Under the pieces are notes generated by a model. The model was not told the origin of the DNA. It ran no database searches and saw only the letters and a list, made by a program, of their open reading frames with translations. Below are positions 11,369 to 25,138 of a stretch of DNA of 64,000 nucleotides, piece after piece. Numbering within the stretch: the stretch's first letter is position 1; each line of letters begins with the position of its first letter. Origin of the DNA: Mansonella perstans (Eukaryota > Nematoda > Chromadorea > Rhabditida > Onchocercidae); NCBI GenBank assembly GCA_037074765.1, contig JBAMDO010000126.1, forward strand, positions 62,001 to 126,000, given 5' to 3'. Position numbers and translations under genes: made by a program.

Positions 11369-14300
11369 CAATAGTCATAGTTTGCAATTAATTCGTTTCA
11401 AATTGCAACAGAAAAAAGATGACAAAAACTAGAAGTGATTAATAATGATGATGACAATCATTAATATATGTGACCTTGATAATTGATCAACTGATTGCAG
11501 ACAATGACTGTTATCTTCATAATAATGATTAGTTATTACAAAGAAAGAAAAAATGCAACGACTCTTTTTCGCGTACTTTTCTGATGCTATTAATTTTTTT
11601 TAAATTTTTTGTTTACTTTGAAATTTCTTTTAAACCTTTTTTGAATTTTTTTTGAAAATTTTTTAAATTATCAAAGCATGCAAATTATTTTTTTGTTTAT
11701 TTTTTGACATTTGTTTTATTATCACTGAAGAGATTTTGATAGTCGCTATATAACAAGCTTGGTAAATTTTCCCTTTTTTCTCTGTCTCTCTGTTTTTTCT
11801 TCCTTTTTTCTTCTGTAATCATATTTTTTAAAAATTGAAATGCCAAAAAAAGATGAAAATGAATAATGAGAAGGAGAGAGAAATGATGAATTACTATTTG
11901 ATCAACAAGTTATATGAATAAAGACGGATAAAGGAAAAAATGAAAGAAAAATGTGAAAGGCATTTTAAAAAAAAAAAGGAAAAAAAATAAAATTAAAGCA
12001 ATAAAGAAGGTAGCAGTAAAATTGGAAAGGTAGGAAAGAAAAGGAAAGAAAGAGAACATTGATTAATTAGTAAACAGGTGCTATAATTTCTTGTTTATTT
12101 TTCTCTCTTTTTTTCTCTGCGTTTTCCCATACTACTTTTTTTAAATGATTTCTAACAAAAAATTTTTTTCAAAATTTGTGGATTCATAATCATTATATTT
12201 AATCAAAGCTTCATGATAAATCATTCATAATCTTCATATTTAAATTGGACTTCATGATAGTTCAGTATTTTCGCTTCTGGTGACGGTCAATAGAGCTGAT
12301 CAGGATTTTATTTAAAATAATCAACGATTAAAGCGAGAATGAAATGTGCTGATAAGGAAAATAATGAAAACAATTGTAATCTTCAATGAAATTATCCTTG
12401 AAGATCTTTCAATGAACTGAAAGTTCGTTGATATTTTAAATTTCTTAGTTTTTCGTGCGTATAACGGCTCATTAAAACAATCTGTAAGTAAAAAATACTT
12501 TTCTTCCATTTTTTTCACTTAAGTTAATTAAAATTTGGTTTGCCATACATCAATTTATACAACATTCCTTAATTAATTTGATTGAAGAATTGAATGATTT
12601 AGTTGGATTTTAAAGTGTTCTGCAATGTTTTTAGAAAAACATAACATTGTCGTACAATTTCCACTGACTGAATTAAATTTGTTTTCTAATTTTTGCTCAA
12701 AGTTTTTTCTCAAATTCACTTTGACATTCCTTTAATTTTAAAAATGAAGGTTGTTTGAAAAAATTTGTTAAAAAATTTAAATTTACTTTGAAACTTCCTT
12801 ATTTTGTTACTTTTGCTAAATGAAAAAGAAAAAACTAACATTTCAAAAATCTTGAATTAATCGGAGATCGAAAGTTTTTTTAATCTTCAGACTTTTCGAA
12901 GGCAATGTAAATAATGTTTTTGTGAAATGCTTTTTGCTATAAAAAGCTGTGCCAATTTATGCCCTTCAAATTTATAAAAATATTCGAAATATTTCACAAT
13001 TTTTTTCTGAAATTTTTCGGTTCTTTTTGCTGAATCATTTAAAAACATTAAATTCAGTTTCTTTTTCCTTCTTTTAAATGAAATTCTACGATTATCAAGT
13101 CCCTTTTTGTAATTTTGCAGTGGCAATTCTCTCTGATATATCTGTGATGACTGTTCATTTATGATCAATAAGAATTCTATGTAGTTTTTAAATCTTATGA
13201 ATCATCTAAAATTAATTTTCGAAAAACGAAATTGTTCACTTCTAATCATTAGGATTGTTTAGTGAATCCAGAATAAATATTTCTGAAAAAGATTGCAAAG
13301 TGCGTAAGCCTCCAAAAGTATGTTGTGAACTTTAAAAAAATTTGCAACATCGTTTTTTAGTTTTGGAAATTTTCAAAAAAACGATCTATCTTCTAATGAC
13401 CAGAATACTGACACTCATTTCTTGAATTACTAAAAGTGTTTGAGATGTTTCAAATTTTTTTCGGTCCTATAATTTTTTACTAATTCATTTCAAAACTTCG
13501 TCTTTTTTCCATAACATTCAAAGACTGTTGAGTTCCTTCCGCAATTTACTTTATCGTATTATCAACCATTAAAAGTAAAATTTTTTTTTGAAAGAGAAGA
13601 GAAAATTTATAAACAGTAAGATTAGTTTGTCGAAAGGCTATTTTTATTGTTGTTGCTATTGCCCTTGTTGTCGTTCTTGTTGTTGTCGCTAATATTGCAT
13701 GTATTTATTCATCTAGTATTTTTTTTTTTTTGAATTCAAATAAAATTTTATTCAAGAAGAGAAAAATAAATAGAAAAAGCAAAGTAACAAAAATAAATGA
13801 AGTGACGAAAGAAATAAAAAAGGAAAATGAATTATCATTAATCTTAAATTTCAAATGAACTTCATACCATTGAATTTTAATTCCGAACGAACTTCTACCA
13901 ATAAATTCTACATTCCAAGTGAACGTCATAGCACTCTGTCTTGACATAAATTTCAACAAAACAAAAAGCTGATGTAAAATTCAGCGAAACAAAAAAATTG
14001 CCTTAAATTAACAGATTGAATTTTACAAAAGTTCGGAAATAAATAAATTTTTTAATTTGCGATGAGTTTTTAATTAGGCATTTATAATTGTGAAATTATT
14101 TTTTCTGTTTCACATGCTGCTTTTTTTGTTATTCTGATGAAATAATTAGACGTATAATGAAATAGTAATAGTGAAAAAATGAAAATTTGAATATAAATTT
14201 CCATTTTTATGATTTCTGATTAAAAACTAATTTCTCCGATGTAAAATAACAATCATTTCCACACCACTTTTTTATTAATTTCTATGTCAGCGATTGCAAA

Positions 14301-16526
14301 ATCTGTGTGATCGATCACAAGATGTAGTTGTAATTCGATAATTACAATCGGCGTGATTATAAAAGCTGCTAATTGCACTTAGACTTAATTAAATATGTGC
14401 ACGCTAATTTGAATTTTCGCTTCATGTGGTAACTGTAAGCGACGGTTTTCTCTTATCGGAATTAATAAAAGTCAAATTTCTCGAAAATAAAATTAACAGT
14501 ATTTGCACTCGTTACAGCACTAGTGATTTGAAACAAAAATTTCTGATAATTTGCAATTTGTTCTAATTAAAAGTAATTTAAATATTAAGAAATACTTTCA
14601 GTTGAATTTTTCATATCTGAAAAAATTTAGTTAAGGATACTGTGGGAAGTGGGTGGACGTTAAAAAACAAAGAATGAAATTTAATTGTGTAATAGGATGT
14701 CATTGTTTCTTGTTTTTTAAATTTGATCGGAGAGAAAGTTAATATGTCAATTTTGTATAAATTTGAAAAACACCAAACTATATCATATTTGTGGTTGACA
14801 TTTATCACTGATTTCGATAACTCACAGATGAAATGCAATCAGACATTCCGGAAACTAAATCCAAACAATTTGAATTTTCGCAAATTATTGTGTACGTTTT
14901 TTCTTTCGAGAAACTAAAATGATGCTTAATGTATGGAGCATACACAATTAAAACTTTTCGTGTTTTTGCAGAATTTTTTTTAGTGTAGCTTTTCTTGCAC
15001 GTAAAACATTGTGTGCAATTTTTTCCCCTAAGTAAGTTAATTTACTTTTTGCGATTACTATTTCTTTAATTACTTAGATTTGAAAATAATTAAGCAAATT
15101 GATATTAAGATAAATGACTAATTGACAAATTGAGCCAACTGACTAAGAAAAAGTGAAAATTAAATAAATGTAAAATGACTGTTTGTGACGAAATGCAAAA
15201 AAATTTAAGAATGAAAAATGATTTTAGAAAGTGTGTCGCAAAAAAGTTCGATCACTTTGATTAAAACAAGAACTTGTATTAACAAAAATCTGTGTATAAA
15301 TTTTAAAGAATTTGTTTAAATTTTTAATAGTTTTTCCAGAAAAATGTATGTTTTTATTTGCTTCTTCTTGAATTTCAAACAATCTGTGGAATTTCATAAT
15401 TTTTTGCGTTTTAATTTTTGTAGCTTAAAGTTTTCTTGGAATAATCAAGCAAACTGAGACCAACTAACAGTCTAATTGACTGACTAACACTAATTATTTT
15501 AAAATTATTTAATTATTTCCCAGCAATCCAAAAAGTATTGAATTTGTAATAATTTTAGAAAACCTAATTTGTCTTATTTTATTTGCAATAATATTCGACC
15601 GTAATGGTAAGCATTGCAAAAATTTAAGATTTGCTTGCTTAAATAACTTAAATTATAATTTTTCTTTCTTAATTGCCAATAATTAATTTTTTTTAAATTA
15701 AACGAAAATTTTGCTGAAGAAAAAAGTTAAAGAGTGCAAAAAATGAGAGACAAGAAGAATTTAAAAAAAAAGTAATGAAATTATCACTGAATTTTGAATC
15801 CGATCAAAATTTTACAGCGCCTCACTTCAATGAATAAGACAGGAATAGAAGTGAAAAAATAAACAAAAAAGCTAAACAGAAATTTGACAAAAAGTGAAAG
15901 CGGAAAATTTGGCAAAAAAGAGGAAAATTCAGCAATTTAGCAAATAATGATTGCACAAAATAGCATATCAAAGATGATATAGTCACCAATCGATCTTATC
16001 AAATTTCTTGAAAAAATAAACGAAAATTCGTTTAAAATGCTACAGAAAAAAAAATTAGGCAGTTCGAGCAGTTTAATTCGGTTTGCTTTTCTTTGCATTT
16101 GCTAGTATTTTTCATTAATCGAATTTAATTCCAATTTAATTTATTCATTCGCTTGTTCACATTTGTAAATTAATTCCTTCTTGTCTTTTTTCTTTTCTAT
16201 ATAAGAACAAATACTACAATTTTAAATTTTTAGTGATTTTTTGATTTTAACTTCTGCATTTAATTTAGTTTTTTCATTTTCCTTTTCTAGAAATTTTGAT
16301 TAAGTGACATTGACCGAATTTTAAAAACAACATTTTAATGCACTTTTCTTTTTCTCAGTGACTAATAACAAAAATACTTAGTAAAGGTTAAATAATTTTG
16401 AAATTTTTTCTTCAAAATTTCTTCGTGACTTGAAATTGATTGTCTTTAACAATTCAAAATAATCATTCCCAAATGATTTAAAACTTTAATGAATTGATAT
16501 TGCTTCATAAGCTAATGAAACTATTA

Positions 16527-16582
16527 TATTTATGATTTAAAATCACCTCCATTTTCATGGAGGTGATTTTAAATCATAAATA
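16527..16582. repeat. perfect inverted repeat, 26-bp arms with 4-nt loop
   Basis: The left arm 16527-16552 ends AAAATCACCTCCAT, the loop is TTTC (16553-16556), and the right arm 16557-16582 begins ATGGAGGTGATTTT and is the exact reverse complement. All 26 positions pair. The neighbouring pair (A/G) breaks it. Confidence 0.97.
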
Positions 16583-17399
16583 GTGATAACTACTTTAATA
16601 AAGTAATTCTCACTAGTGAGTGGCTATTCAATTTTTTTCTTTCGTTTTTGGGCGTTTAGGAATTGCTGTTCGATACAAACAGGTTAATTGATTGATTGAT
16701 TGCGCTCAGCAATAGCGTTCCGGCAAAACATTCGAAACGTTGAATAACCCGGTTAAATCCTGCTACATTCCGAACAACATAAGTGCATTACTGATTTTCT
16801 TATTTTTTTCTGAAATGATCAAAAGTTTCGAAATAAAGTCTTTAAATTTTTGTTTTTGTTACCATTAAATTTGTGAATGAAATTTTTAAAAAAGTTGAAT
16901 CTGAGCATACAGCCTTGCTTTTTCTAAGATTGCATGATATTTTCCGTCGAATGACTTAGTCGAAACACAACAAAGTACCTAAAGTAAATAAAAAATCGTG
17001 TAAATTGCTCAACAAATGTTATTCGAATGCTAAGCTGCAAAAACAACACCAACGACACAACAATAACAGCAGCAACAAAGATAAGATCAGCAGCAAGCAA
17101 TAGAGATGACAAAGAAAACGACAGAGATGATAACAATAAAACGATAAGTTATCGGACAAAAGTGAAATGATAAGCTAAGAGCTGAAAACGAATTTCAAAT
17201 GGAAGAAATTAGAGTGATTTGCGACATTTTGAAACACTGTAAAAATGAAATCGCCATGAAACATTTCATCAATCTGATATCAATTTCCAAAAAAAAATCC
17301 TTTATTATACCAAAAAACTCATCTTCATCAACATAGCTTCAAAGATCTTCAATGCTATTGAAGGAGTATTTCATTTGTTATTTGATCAGTGCAGTGAAT

Positions 17400-19662
17400 G
17401 TTAAGGATTGAGCGGAGTCAACGCTAATGGAAGCGTTTAAAAAGACACAGGTGGTGGCTGTAGATGACCTACGATTCAGACCGTATAAAAAAATTGACAG
17501 CATTTGGCCCCATAAAGAGCAATTTTGGTGCTCTTCTTCAAATGTTTGTTGCACCAATGGAGTTTTATGGAGCTTTCTGAAGAATCTGTATGCCTTTGGT
17601 AGTCTATTGTCGATCGTAGCGAATGAAGAAATGTTGCTTCCTAGATAATTGAAAAGTGGGGACTATCTTAAGCTCTGCTTGCTCTACGATGATGTGTGGA
17701 CAATGATATTTAGCGTGTCGTGTAAGTTAGTGAAGAACTTTTATTTTCTTTATGTTGACCTTCAATCCAAACAGCTTGGCTGTTTTGACAAAGCAGGATA
17801 TTAAGCATTTCAGAGCTCTGTGTGAGCAACAAGGATAAGCGTCATCAATATGAAACAGCTCGTGAACAAAGTGATGGTGCTTAGCATGACTTTTAGTCCA
17901 GTACGGTATGAATGTAGATACTGTTTTCTTTGTCAAGGTCTGCATGACTCTTTCTATCATTACACTGAAGTGGATAAATTAGTACAAAAACACAATACAA
18001 CATTATTGAAAAAGCATTGCATATCTGACTTGACCTCGTTGATTTTCATAGAATGAGCATTTTGAGGAATTTGTAAGCACATCAAACCCTTCCAAGCCTT
18101 TTCTACTCAGTGTTAAAAGCTTTGATGAAGTTAACGAAGATCACATAGAGTCCTTCATTTGTTCTCTACACTTGTAATTATCTGAGAACAAATACCATAG
18201 TAGAGGTACCTTTATCAGCTTTGAAACAACATTGGCTTTAATCTTCAGTAGTAACGGGGATTATTTTAATTTTTTTAGTGTTTTTGCGAAGATTTTTTCA
18301 TCGATAGAGCGCAGAGTTATATCTCGACTATATCTTGATACTTTGAGCAGTCTGATTTGTTCCCTTCTTTTTTTTTTTTGTAAAGAGTGATGTTTCTTGT
18401 AAAGGTGATGATGATTACATCATGAAAATCTGATCCCCACTGCTCCCAAGAAATGTACAACGAGTTCGTACAACAAGTAAAATTTAAAATGGAGTTTTCG
18501 GCCTCCATGCTTCCAGAAATCAAGTAGAATCTCAAAAACCCAGCTACCTTGTCTGTTTTCACTTGCTTTATGGCCTTAAGAGTTTCCGTAGAGTAGAGGC
18601 TGTATTCAGTTCTGCTTTTATCGTTTGTTGAGTGAATTGCTTTTGATTACGCGATTGGCGCTGAAGAGAGGTTGGAAGTATTCAGACCACCGATTTAGGC
18701 AGGAGGTTTTATCTGTGAGAGAGAAATGATCATCCCTACTAAGTAGAGGGCTTTCAGTTTTATGTGCGCGTCCGAACGCTGTTTTTAAAACTTCATAGAA
18801 TGTTCAGTAATTATCAAATCTGCACAGGATGTCACGAAGTTTTTATTCAAGTTTGCTGTATGCGAGACATAGAAAAACTGCCTTTCTAGCATGGACGAGA
18901 AGTACTAGGTGAGCAGTTCTCTCGTTTTCTAAAAGATCCTGGATCTTGTGCTTGTTTATGTTAAACCAGTCTCTGTTTCTCTTTGTGGAAAACCCAAGGG
19001 ATTCTTCGCTGGACTGCAGGATACTGGTTTTAATATATTGCCAGAGCGCTATAGAAGTGGGTTTGTGATATTGTCTTCAAGTCTGTTTTGAAGATTTGCT
19101 TGGCATCACTGCAACTGTATAAAATTTGTTAACTTTGAGCCTCCTCCGTAGAAGGCCGCTCTGTTTAGTTTAAGCTTGCATTTCACGTAAATCAAATTTG
19201 CAAATTACACGACGGTCTGTGTGACATTCAACGCTAGTGTGTATGACGAACATACGAGTGCGCACTAATATGTAAAAGGCGACACAGAGTCAACTTATAG
19301 AGAGGGATATATGCGTTGAAAAGACAATGATATGTTATTATTATGAAATGGAAAGTAAAGAAATGATGTGATCGATGTGTCCTGTTGGCAAATTATCAAA
19401 TTATCAAAGGATGCAGTGAAATTTTAGATCTGAAGCCGCTCATAAATATCGCTCAATTTTGGGTTCGCCTGACCAATAAAGTGTATAACTGGCACTAAGT
19501 TCTTTAAGACCGCCTTTCTCGTGAAGGCGAATTCGAACTTCGCTGAGAACAACTATGTCGATGTAGAATCGTGACAGGTCATGGGCAATTAGAGTGGAAC
19601 GACGTTCTGAATGCTCACTTTCCGTTGTGTCAAGCAAGGTTTTGACGTTTCAACACGTAAGT
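17400..19662 (-). mobile_element. degenerate non-LTR retrotransposon (LINE, APE endonuclease + RT)
   Basis: This is a dead LINE on the minus strand, broken by stops and frameshifts. Reading 5' to 3': an endonuclease start at 19662-19440 (NVKTLLDTTESEHSERRS, VVLSEVR, YTLYWSGEPK), where the usual Trp before NV is a stop; a linker at about 18950-18600 (FYEVLKTAFGRAHK, SPLLSRDDHFSLTDKTSCLN, RWSEYFQ); the start of the reverse transcriptase at 18562-18330 (WEQWGSDFHDVII, GNKSDCSKYQDI); the RT catalytic block at about 17850-17730 (IDDAYPCCSHRALK, AKLFGLKVNIKKIKVLH, where the canonical motif is ADD); then FNYLGSNISSFATIDNRLPK at about 17650-17580. The middle of the endonuclease and the RT fingers/palm core are deleted or unrecognisable. 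The order EN-linker-RT and the motif spacing match the LINE class often annotated in animal genomes as craniofacial-development-protein-like. No poly(A) tail or target-site duplication was identified. Confidence 0.88.
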
Positions 19663-20350
19663 ATTGATCAGGAAACATCTTTGGAGGTAGGTGTATGCCT
19701 TTAATTCATTTTGTTTGGTTAACCGCAACAGGTCATCCAGGATGTTATCGAACAAAACTTTTATCTTCAGATCAATCTCGAGCGGCCAAATTCTTGAACC
19801 GCCTAAATGCTAAGTTGGGTCTGAGGCTTCCATTGTACTCTATCACCTGTCGTTTCATCCCTCGTCTATCTTTCCAGAACTTTTTGAGTTGTGTTAAATC
19901 CTTTGAACCTGGGCAGTGAATTTCTTAAATAGGACATCGTAGCTTGGCTTTGTGAACGAAGATTTGAAATTTCTCTACGTTGAATGAATCCAAAGCCTGG
20001 CAGTGAATTTTTCAAGTGAGGTGCAGTGTGCGCGGAATTATCCCAGTCTTTATTCCGTTAGCTTTGGTCATCTGCCAGAATCTAGCAATTTGGACAGTGA
20101 CATTGAAATCCTCAGGTCGTAAGTTTCGAGTTAGAACATCATTTTCTTAGAATAGCCTTACAAGGCTAATCGATCTTCAACTGCCAGATTTGGAATGTTG
20201 TCTTTTCCCCAAAATGACTGACCAAAGGCTAATGAGCCCATTTTGGAAATACTTTTTTTGACCTTCGGTTTGGATTAATTTACATGGAAAATCCTACCGG
20301 AGGCATACGTCACCGCAGGCATAGCTCATAATCATATAAGGGTGCATAGG
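19663..20350. other. GC-richer flank, probably LINE 5' region or a second decayed element
   Basis: Base composition matches the LINE rather than the surrounding desert, and returns to AT-rich at about 20350. A short internal repetition (CTGGGCAGTGAATTTCTTAA and CCTGGCAGTGAATTTTTCAA) occurs at about 19909 and 20000. No open frame with recognisable similarity was seen. Confidence 0.4.
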
Positions 20351-23300
20351 CTCTTTTCCTCCAGTTTTCTGTGAAATAAATTAATTAATTAAAATTAAGC
20401 AACTGACTGACTGCTATGACATTTATAAAATGCCTTTAATCTTTGTAAACTTTATGCTGAAAGAATAAATGCTTACCTTTAAAAATCGTTGTCAAGAAAA
20501 TCATTATTTTCATGATGTTTCTAATATTGTAAATATTGACCATAAATTTTTGTTGTACTCATAATCTCACCTTAAGTTCGTGATTTTTATAGTGAAGGAA
20601 TAAATGCTTAACTTTAATAATGACTATCAAAAAACCATCATCATGGTCGTTGCAAATATTGGAAATAAATTGTTATTGTTAGTTTTAGAACTTGATCTTA
20701 TGCATATCAGTTATATGCTATGAATTTCCTTCTGCATATTCTTTGTTTTTTCTTTTGTTTCAACTTATATGCTAATAAAATGAAACAAATTCTTAAATTT
20801 TCAATTTAAAAAATTTAATTTATTCGTAAACTTTTTTAAAAATTGCAATGCTTCAAAATATATGCTTGAAGTATTTGTAATATTTTCAAGGGTCATTTTT
20901 TAATATTTTCAATTTTTTCCAAAGAAGATATTAACATTGATGTTTTCAGACTTTTGTTCTTAATTCAAAGTTTTTTGAATATATTATCGGGTAATTAAAT
21001 GATACATTATATTTATTGGGTAATTGAATAATCATTCTTTTCCCGCTTTTCTTTGCTTATTATTCCTTTGACTTTCACCAATTCTTGAGTAAAAATATCT
21101 TTGCAAATCATTCTTTGTTGTTATTATCATTATCGTTCTTCTGCTTGTTGTATTTGAAATTTTATCACACTTAAAACCAAATTTTTTTGAAAAGAAAATC
21201 ATTGCATCTTTTGGAAATAAATTATAAAATATTTTTTCCTTGCATTTATAATTTTTATTTATTTTTTGGTAATTTAATAGTAATCATGAAATCCAAAACA
21301 TTTGGGACATTGTTGGTTAATAATTTAATAATTATTGACAAAAAATATTTCGATGAATTCAAAAAACTGTGCAAAAAAACACAAAACAAAGGAAGTCAAC
21401 AAAAATTTATTAAAAAAATGAATTTTAATAATTTTCGGACTAATTTGTTTAAACATTACAATGGTAATAATAATAATACTATTAGCAATAGTAATGATAA
21501 TAATAACAACAGTAATAATAATAATAATAAATTATTATTATTATTATTATTATTATTATAGTAGTAATAATAATAGCAATAATGATAGTGATGATGATAA
21601 TAATAACAATGAAAGAAAAAAACGAAATTAAAATGGAAATATACATAACAAATAAATATGGGCAGTAGAAAATATGACGTAAGCGTTCCCGTCAATAGCA
21701 TTCCGTTCCGTCATTCTCCAGTACATTCCAATTCCATCTTTTTCATTTCATTTCAATAGTGTTAATTACCCAAAAAAAAAAATGCAAAAAGAAAAAGAGA
21801 AAAACGAAAATGATTTTGTCACAATGTGATATTTTCTTTTGGCATTATCAGTTTAGCGCAGTTTCAGATAACTTTTTTTTGCTAAATGTGTAAATGACGT
21901 GGATAGAATGATGATGGAAAAGGAGAAGGCGGAGAAAGGGAAGACGATGTCAAGGTAGAAAGAAAGGTGACAAGGTAAAACCGTCAAAACTGTTAAGGAG
22001 GTGGTGTCAACAATTATAATTTTCTTTATTTAAAGCCTTATGATTGCTACTTTATTTAATGTGATAATTTTTGGTACCGTACATTTCAAGTGCACCGTTA
22101 ATAATGACAAGTTTTATATCCAAATCTTTAATTTATATTATTATTAATTGTTTTTTGGTGCATATTTTTTGAATACTTTAATTTAGTGCCCCAATTTAAT
22201 ACTAATTTTTTTTTAATATTTTCCATCCGATTAATTTTATATTTGAGTAGCATCAGGAAACAATTACTAATTTGTTATTAATTGTTTTTCAATGGTTTAA
22301 TATTTTATAATGTATATTTTTTTTTAATACTTTTTATATTTAAATACTTAAATTTATATTATGCGTTAATTGTTTTCTTATGCATATTCATTTTATTTAA
22401 ATATTTAATAATATATAGTGTTTTCTTTATGCATACATTTTTGTTTAAATATCTAATATTATTGTTTCTAATGAGACAAAGCAGGTATTTAATGGATAAA
22501 TAGATCGGTTGAGCGAATTGGTAGGCGCCAAAGTTTTTTTTTAATGTGTCTTTGCGAGATGAAGTGTATAACCTGATTGGATTGAACGGATTGATAGCAA
22601 CTGGATCAATGAAGCAAGAAAAGATTGGAAGAGATAAAGGGTTGACAAATCGAGAGAGGAAAGAAAAAAATGGGAGTTGACAAGAATTAAAACCAGACTG
22701 CTTGCATTTGTCAACCTTCCTCCCCTTCCCCCTCATCTCACTCCTAATTCTATTCTTTTCCTCCCCTATCATCTGCCTAAAATAAAGAATAGTGAAATTC
22801 TAGCAAACTGAAAGAATGCCGCCCTCTTGATGTCATTGCTATCACCAAAACTGCCAAGCTTATTCTGCTATTATTAGTGATACTGATTTATTCGACCTCA
22901 GATTATCTGCTTACTGTCCTACTTAAAACTGACTGATTATTTTTTAGTCAACTGCTTGAGAAATATTTCCAATCCAAATCATCTTTGAAATTTATTGTGT
23001 AGAAGACAAACGGAAAAAATTAAATATTTGAAATTTCTAACTAAGCAATTCACATTAAAACCACTATTTCATTTTAAAATTTTGTTCGAAAAAACAAGAC
23101 AAACAAACACACTTCGTCTTCTTTTTTGATTATCACAAATTACTTGAGAAGCCTCTTTTTGCACTTTCCAATCTTTCATTTTTATTGTATTTCATCAGAA
23201 AGAAAAAGAGAGATTTAAAAAGAAACAAATGTTTCAAATTTTACTCATTTTTAATTTAGAATCAATTTTTTTCAACAATATTGAACAACTTGAATGGCAG

Positions 23301-25138
23301 CTCATAATCAATCAATTGGTCATTAAAAATTTTCGGCATTTTTTTCTTTTTCTTAATACAAATTTTCATGGCAAATGATTTTTTGAATTCCTTCAAACAA
23401 CCGGTCGTTAAATTACTTAATTATTTTCCAGCCAAGGAAACATAAACTGTTCCAGAAGAGGGAGAAGAAAAAAAAAGCGTGCTATTATAATTGCTTATAC
23501 TATTGCAAGCTAAAACAGAGAAATATTTGCCTGCATTCTCACTATTATTAATTACTACGCACTCGTAAATTTGAAAATATTTCGGACGAAAACTGTAATT
23601 TGCTTAATATCATTTTAGACGCCAGTAATCATTGCCGACTAAATTGTCGTCTTATTGCGCCATTTCCTTTCCACTTTTTTCCATCGATTTCAGAAAGATA
23701 AGGCGGAAAAAATGATCAAAATAATTTGCCTGCAACAATTTCAGCTTATTTTGCTCTTCATTACTGGTTTGTTTTCAAAAAAAAAAATTCTTTTTAAAAT
23801 TTCAATTTTTGCCAGACCAATAGCTCAATTTAACTATATCCATATGATTTCTTTTAAATTTTTGCAGTTTAATATTTGAGAAGTGAAATTTGGCGTATTC
23901 TTAAAATTTTACCGATTTATTCATTTGTTTAAAATCCATAAAAAAAAACGACGAAGTGAAATAAATCAATGACTGATTGATAATTTTTTGATTGCGCCTA
24001 AATGTTTTGAAAAAATTCTTTTCACTGCATTCATATAATTCATAGATGTAAAAATTCAATTCACCGTGAAAATTTGAAAATCGTGTGTGAATGTATTCAT
24101 AATTAACTTAATTCGATTTTGCTCAGAACATTTCATTGTACTTTTTTCCTTATATATTTAAAAATTTCGTTCTTTGATTTCTATGATAAAACTGGTTATT
24201 TAAACTTCCTTCATTAAATAATATTTTAATTGAAAAACATGTTATAAAAAAAGTTTCGCACAAAATTTTAAACAATTCTCCAAAGTCCCCTACTAGATGT
24301 TTTAAAATTTTCAAAGAATGTTCGGAAATTTGTGAGCAAACTTTGTGAAGTGAATTTGTTTTTAATTCAAATTTGGTAGAACGAAAAAAAATAAAATTTA
24401 ATTCAAGCAAATTTAGCAAGAACAACACATTTTTTCAGAAATGCGGAACTTTTTCTCAAATTTGAAGGTTTTTTCAATCCAGACCTTTCAAAATTCGTTA
24501 ACTCAAATTTTTCTCAAAATATTTTATTTGTTTTGTTTGAAACTTCAAATAATAATCTAATTTGCATATTTAAAAATCAGAATTTTAATTTCAGTGTAAA
24601 GTTCCAAGTTCTTGCACTTTCCTTCAGCAATAAATTTTTTTCTAAATTTCCAAGCATTTTGCCAGTGCTCACCCAAATATCCCGGCGAATCCGTTTCCAA
24701 ATTTCGGGGAAAGAGAAAATGTAGCGATGAAACAATGGAATGGGGAAAAAGAACTAAAATTGAGCGAAATCCGGTTCAACAGTGATTGATAAACGGTTGA
24801 AAAATTTTTGATATCTAGCAGTTTCAGTCAACTGACAGAAATTTTGCGTCACTTTCATTTTTAAATTGGGTTGACAATGGAACAGTTTCTGCTCGCAATC
24901 AATAAGAATTCCCACGATGACAATTACAAGTCATTTAGAAATTTGATTACGTATTTTAATTTTCCAGTGTAGAATAATATGTTCATATGATTTGTTTAAT
25001 AAAAATTATAGAAATTAGGAATTGGTAAAAGATTTAATTATTGTAAAACTGATTTGAAATCGGTTAATATTAATTTAAAATAAAATTAATTAATGTTCAC
25101 TTGGAAAATAAAGAATAATATGTTAATGTAATTCGCAG
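20351..25138. other. intergenic, AT-rich, no gene recognised
   Basis: Contains the AAT/ATT repeat at 21467-21560. The 137-codon minus frame at 22359-22772 has an AT-rich, low-information translation without similarity that I could recognise. Loose repetition of ATGCAT-containing TTTAAATA blocks occurs at 22300-22480. Confidence 0.5.
21467..21606. repeat. (AAT)n / (ATT)n microsatellite with strand switch
   Basis: AAT-type triplets up to about 21529 switch to TTA/ATT triplets to about 21560, then return to imperfect AAT/GAT. The two halves are complementary, so the repeat can fold on itself. Confidence 0.9.

Noticed and set aside
22359..22772. 137-codon minus-strand frame
   Set aside because: No family, no splice or start context, and composition of random AT-rich sequence.
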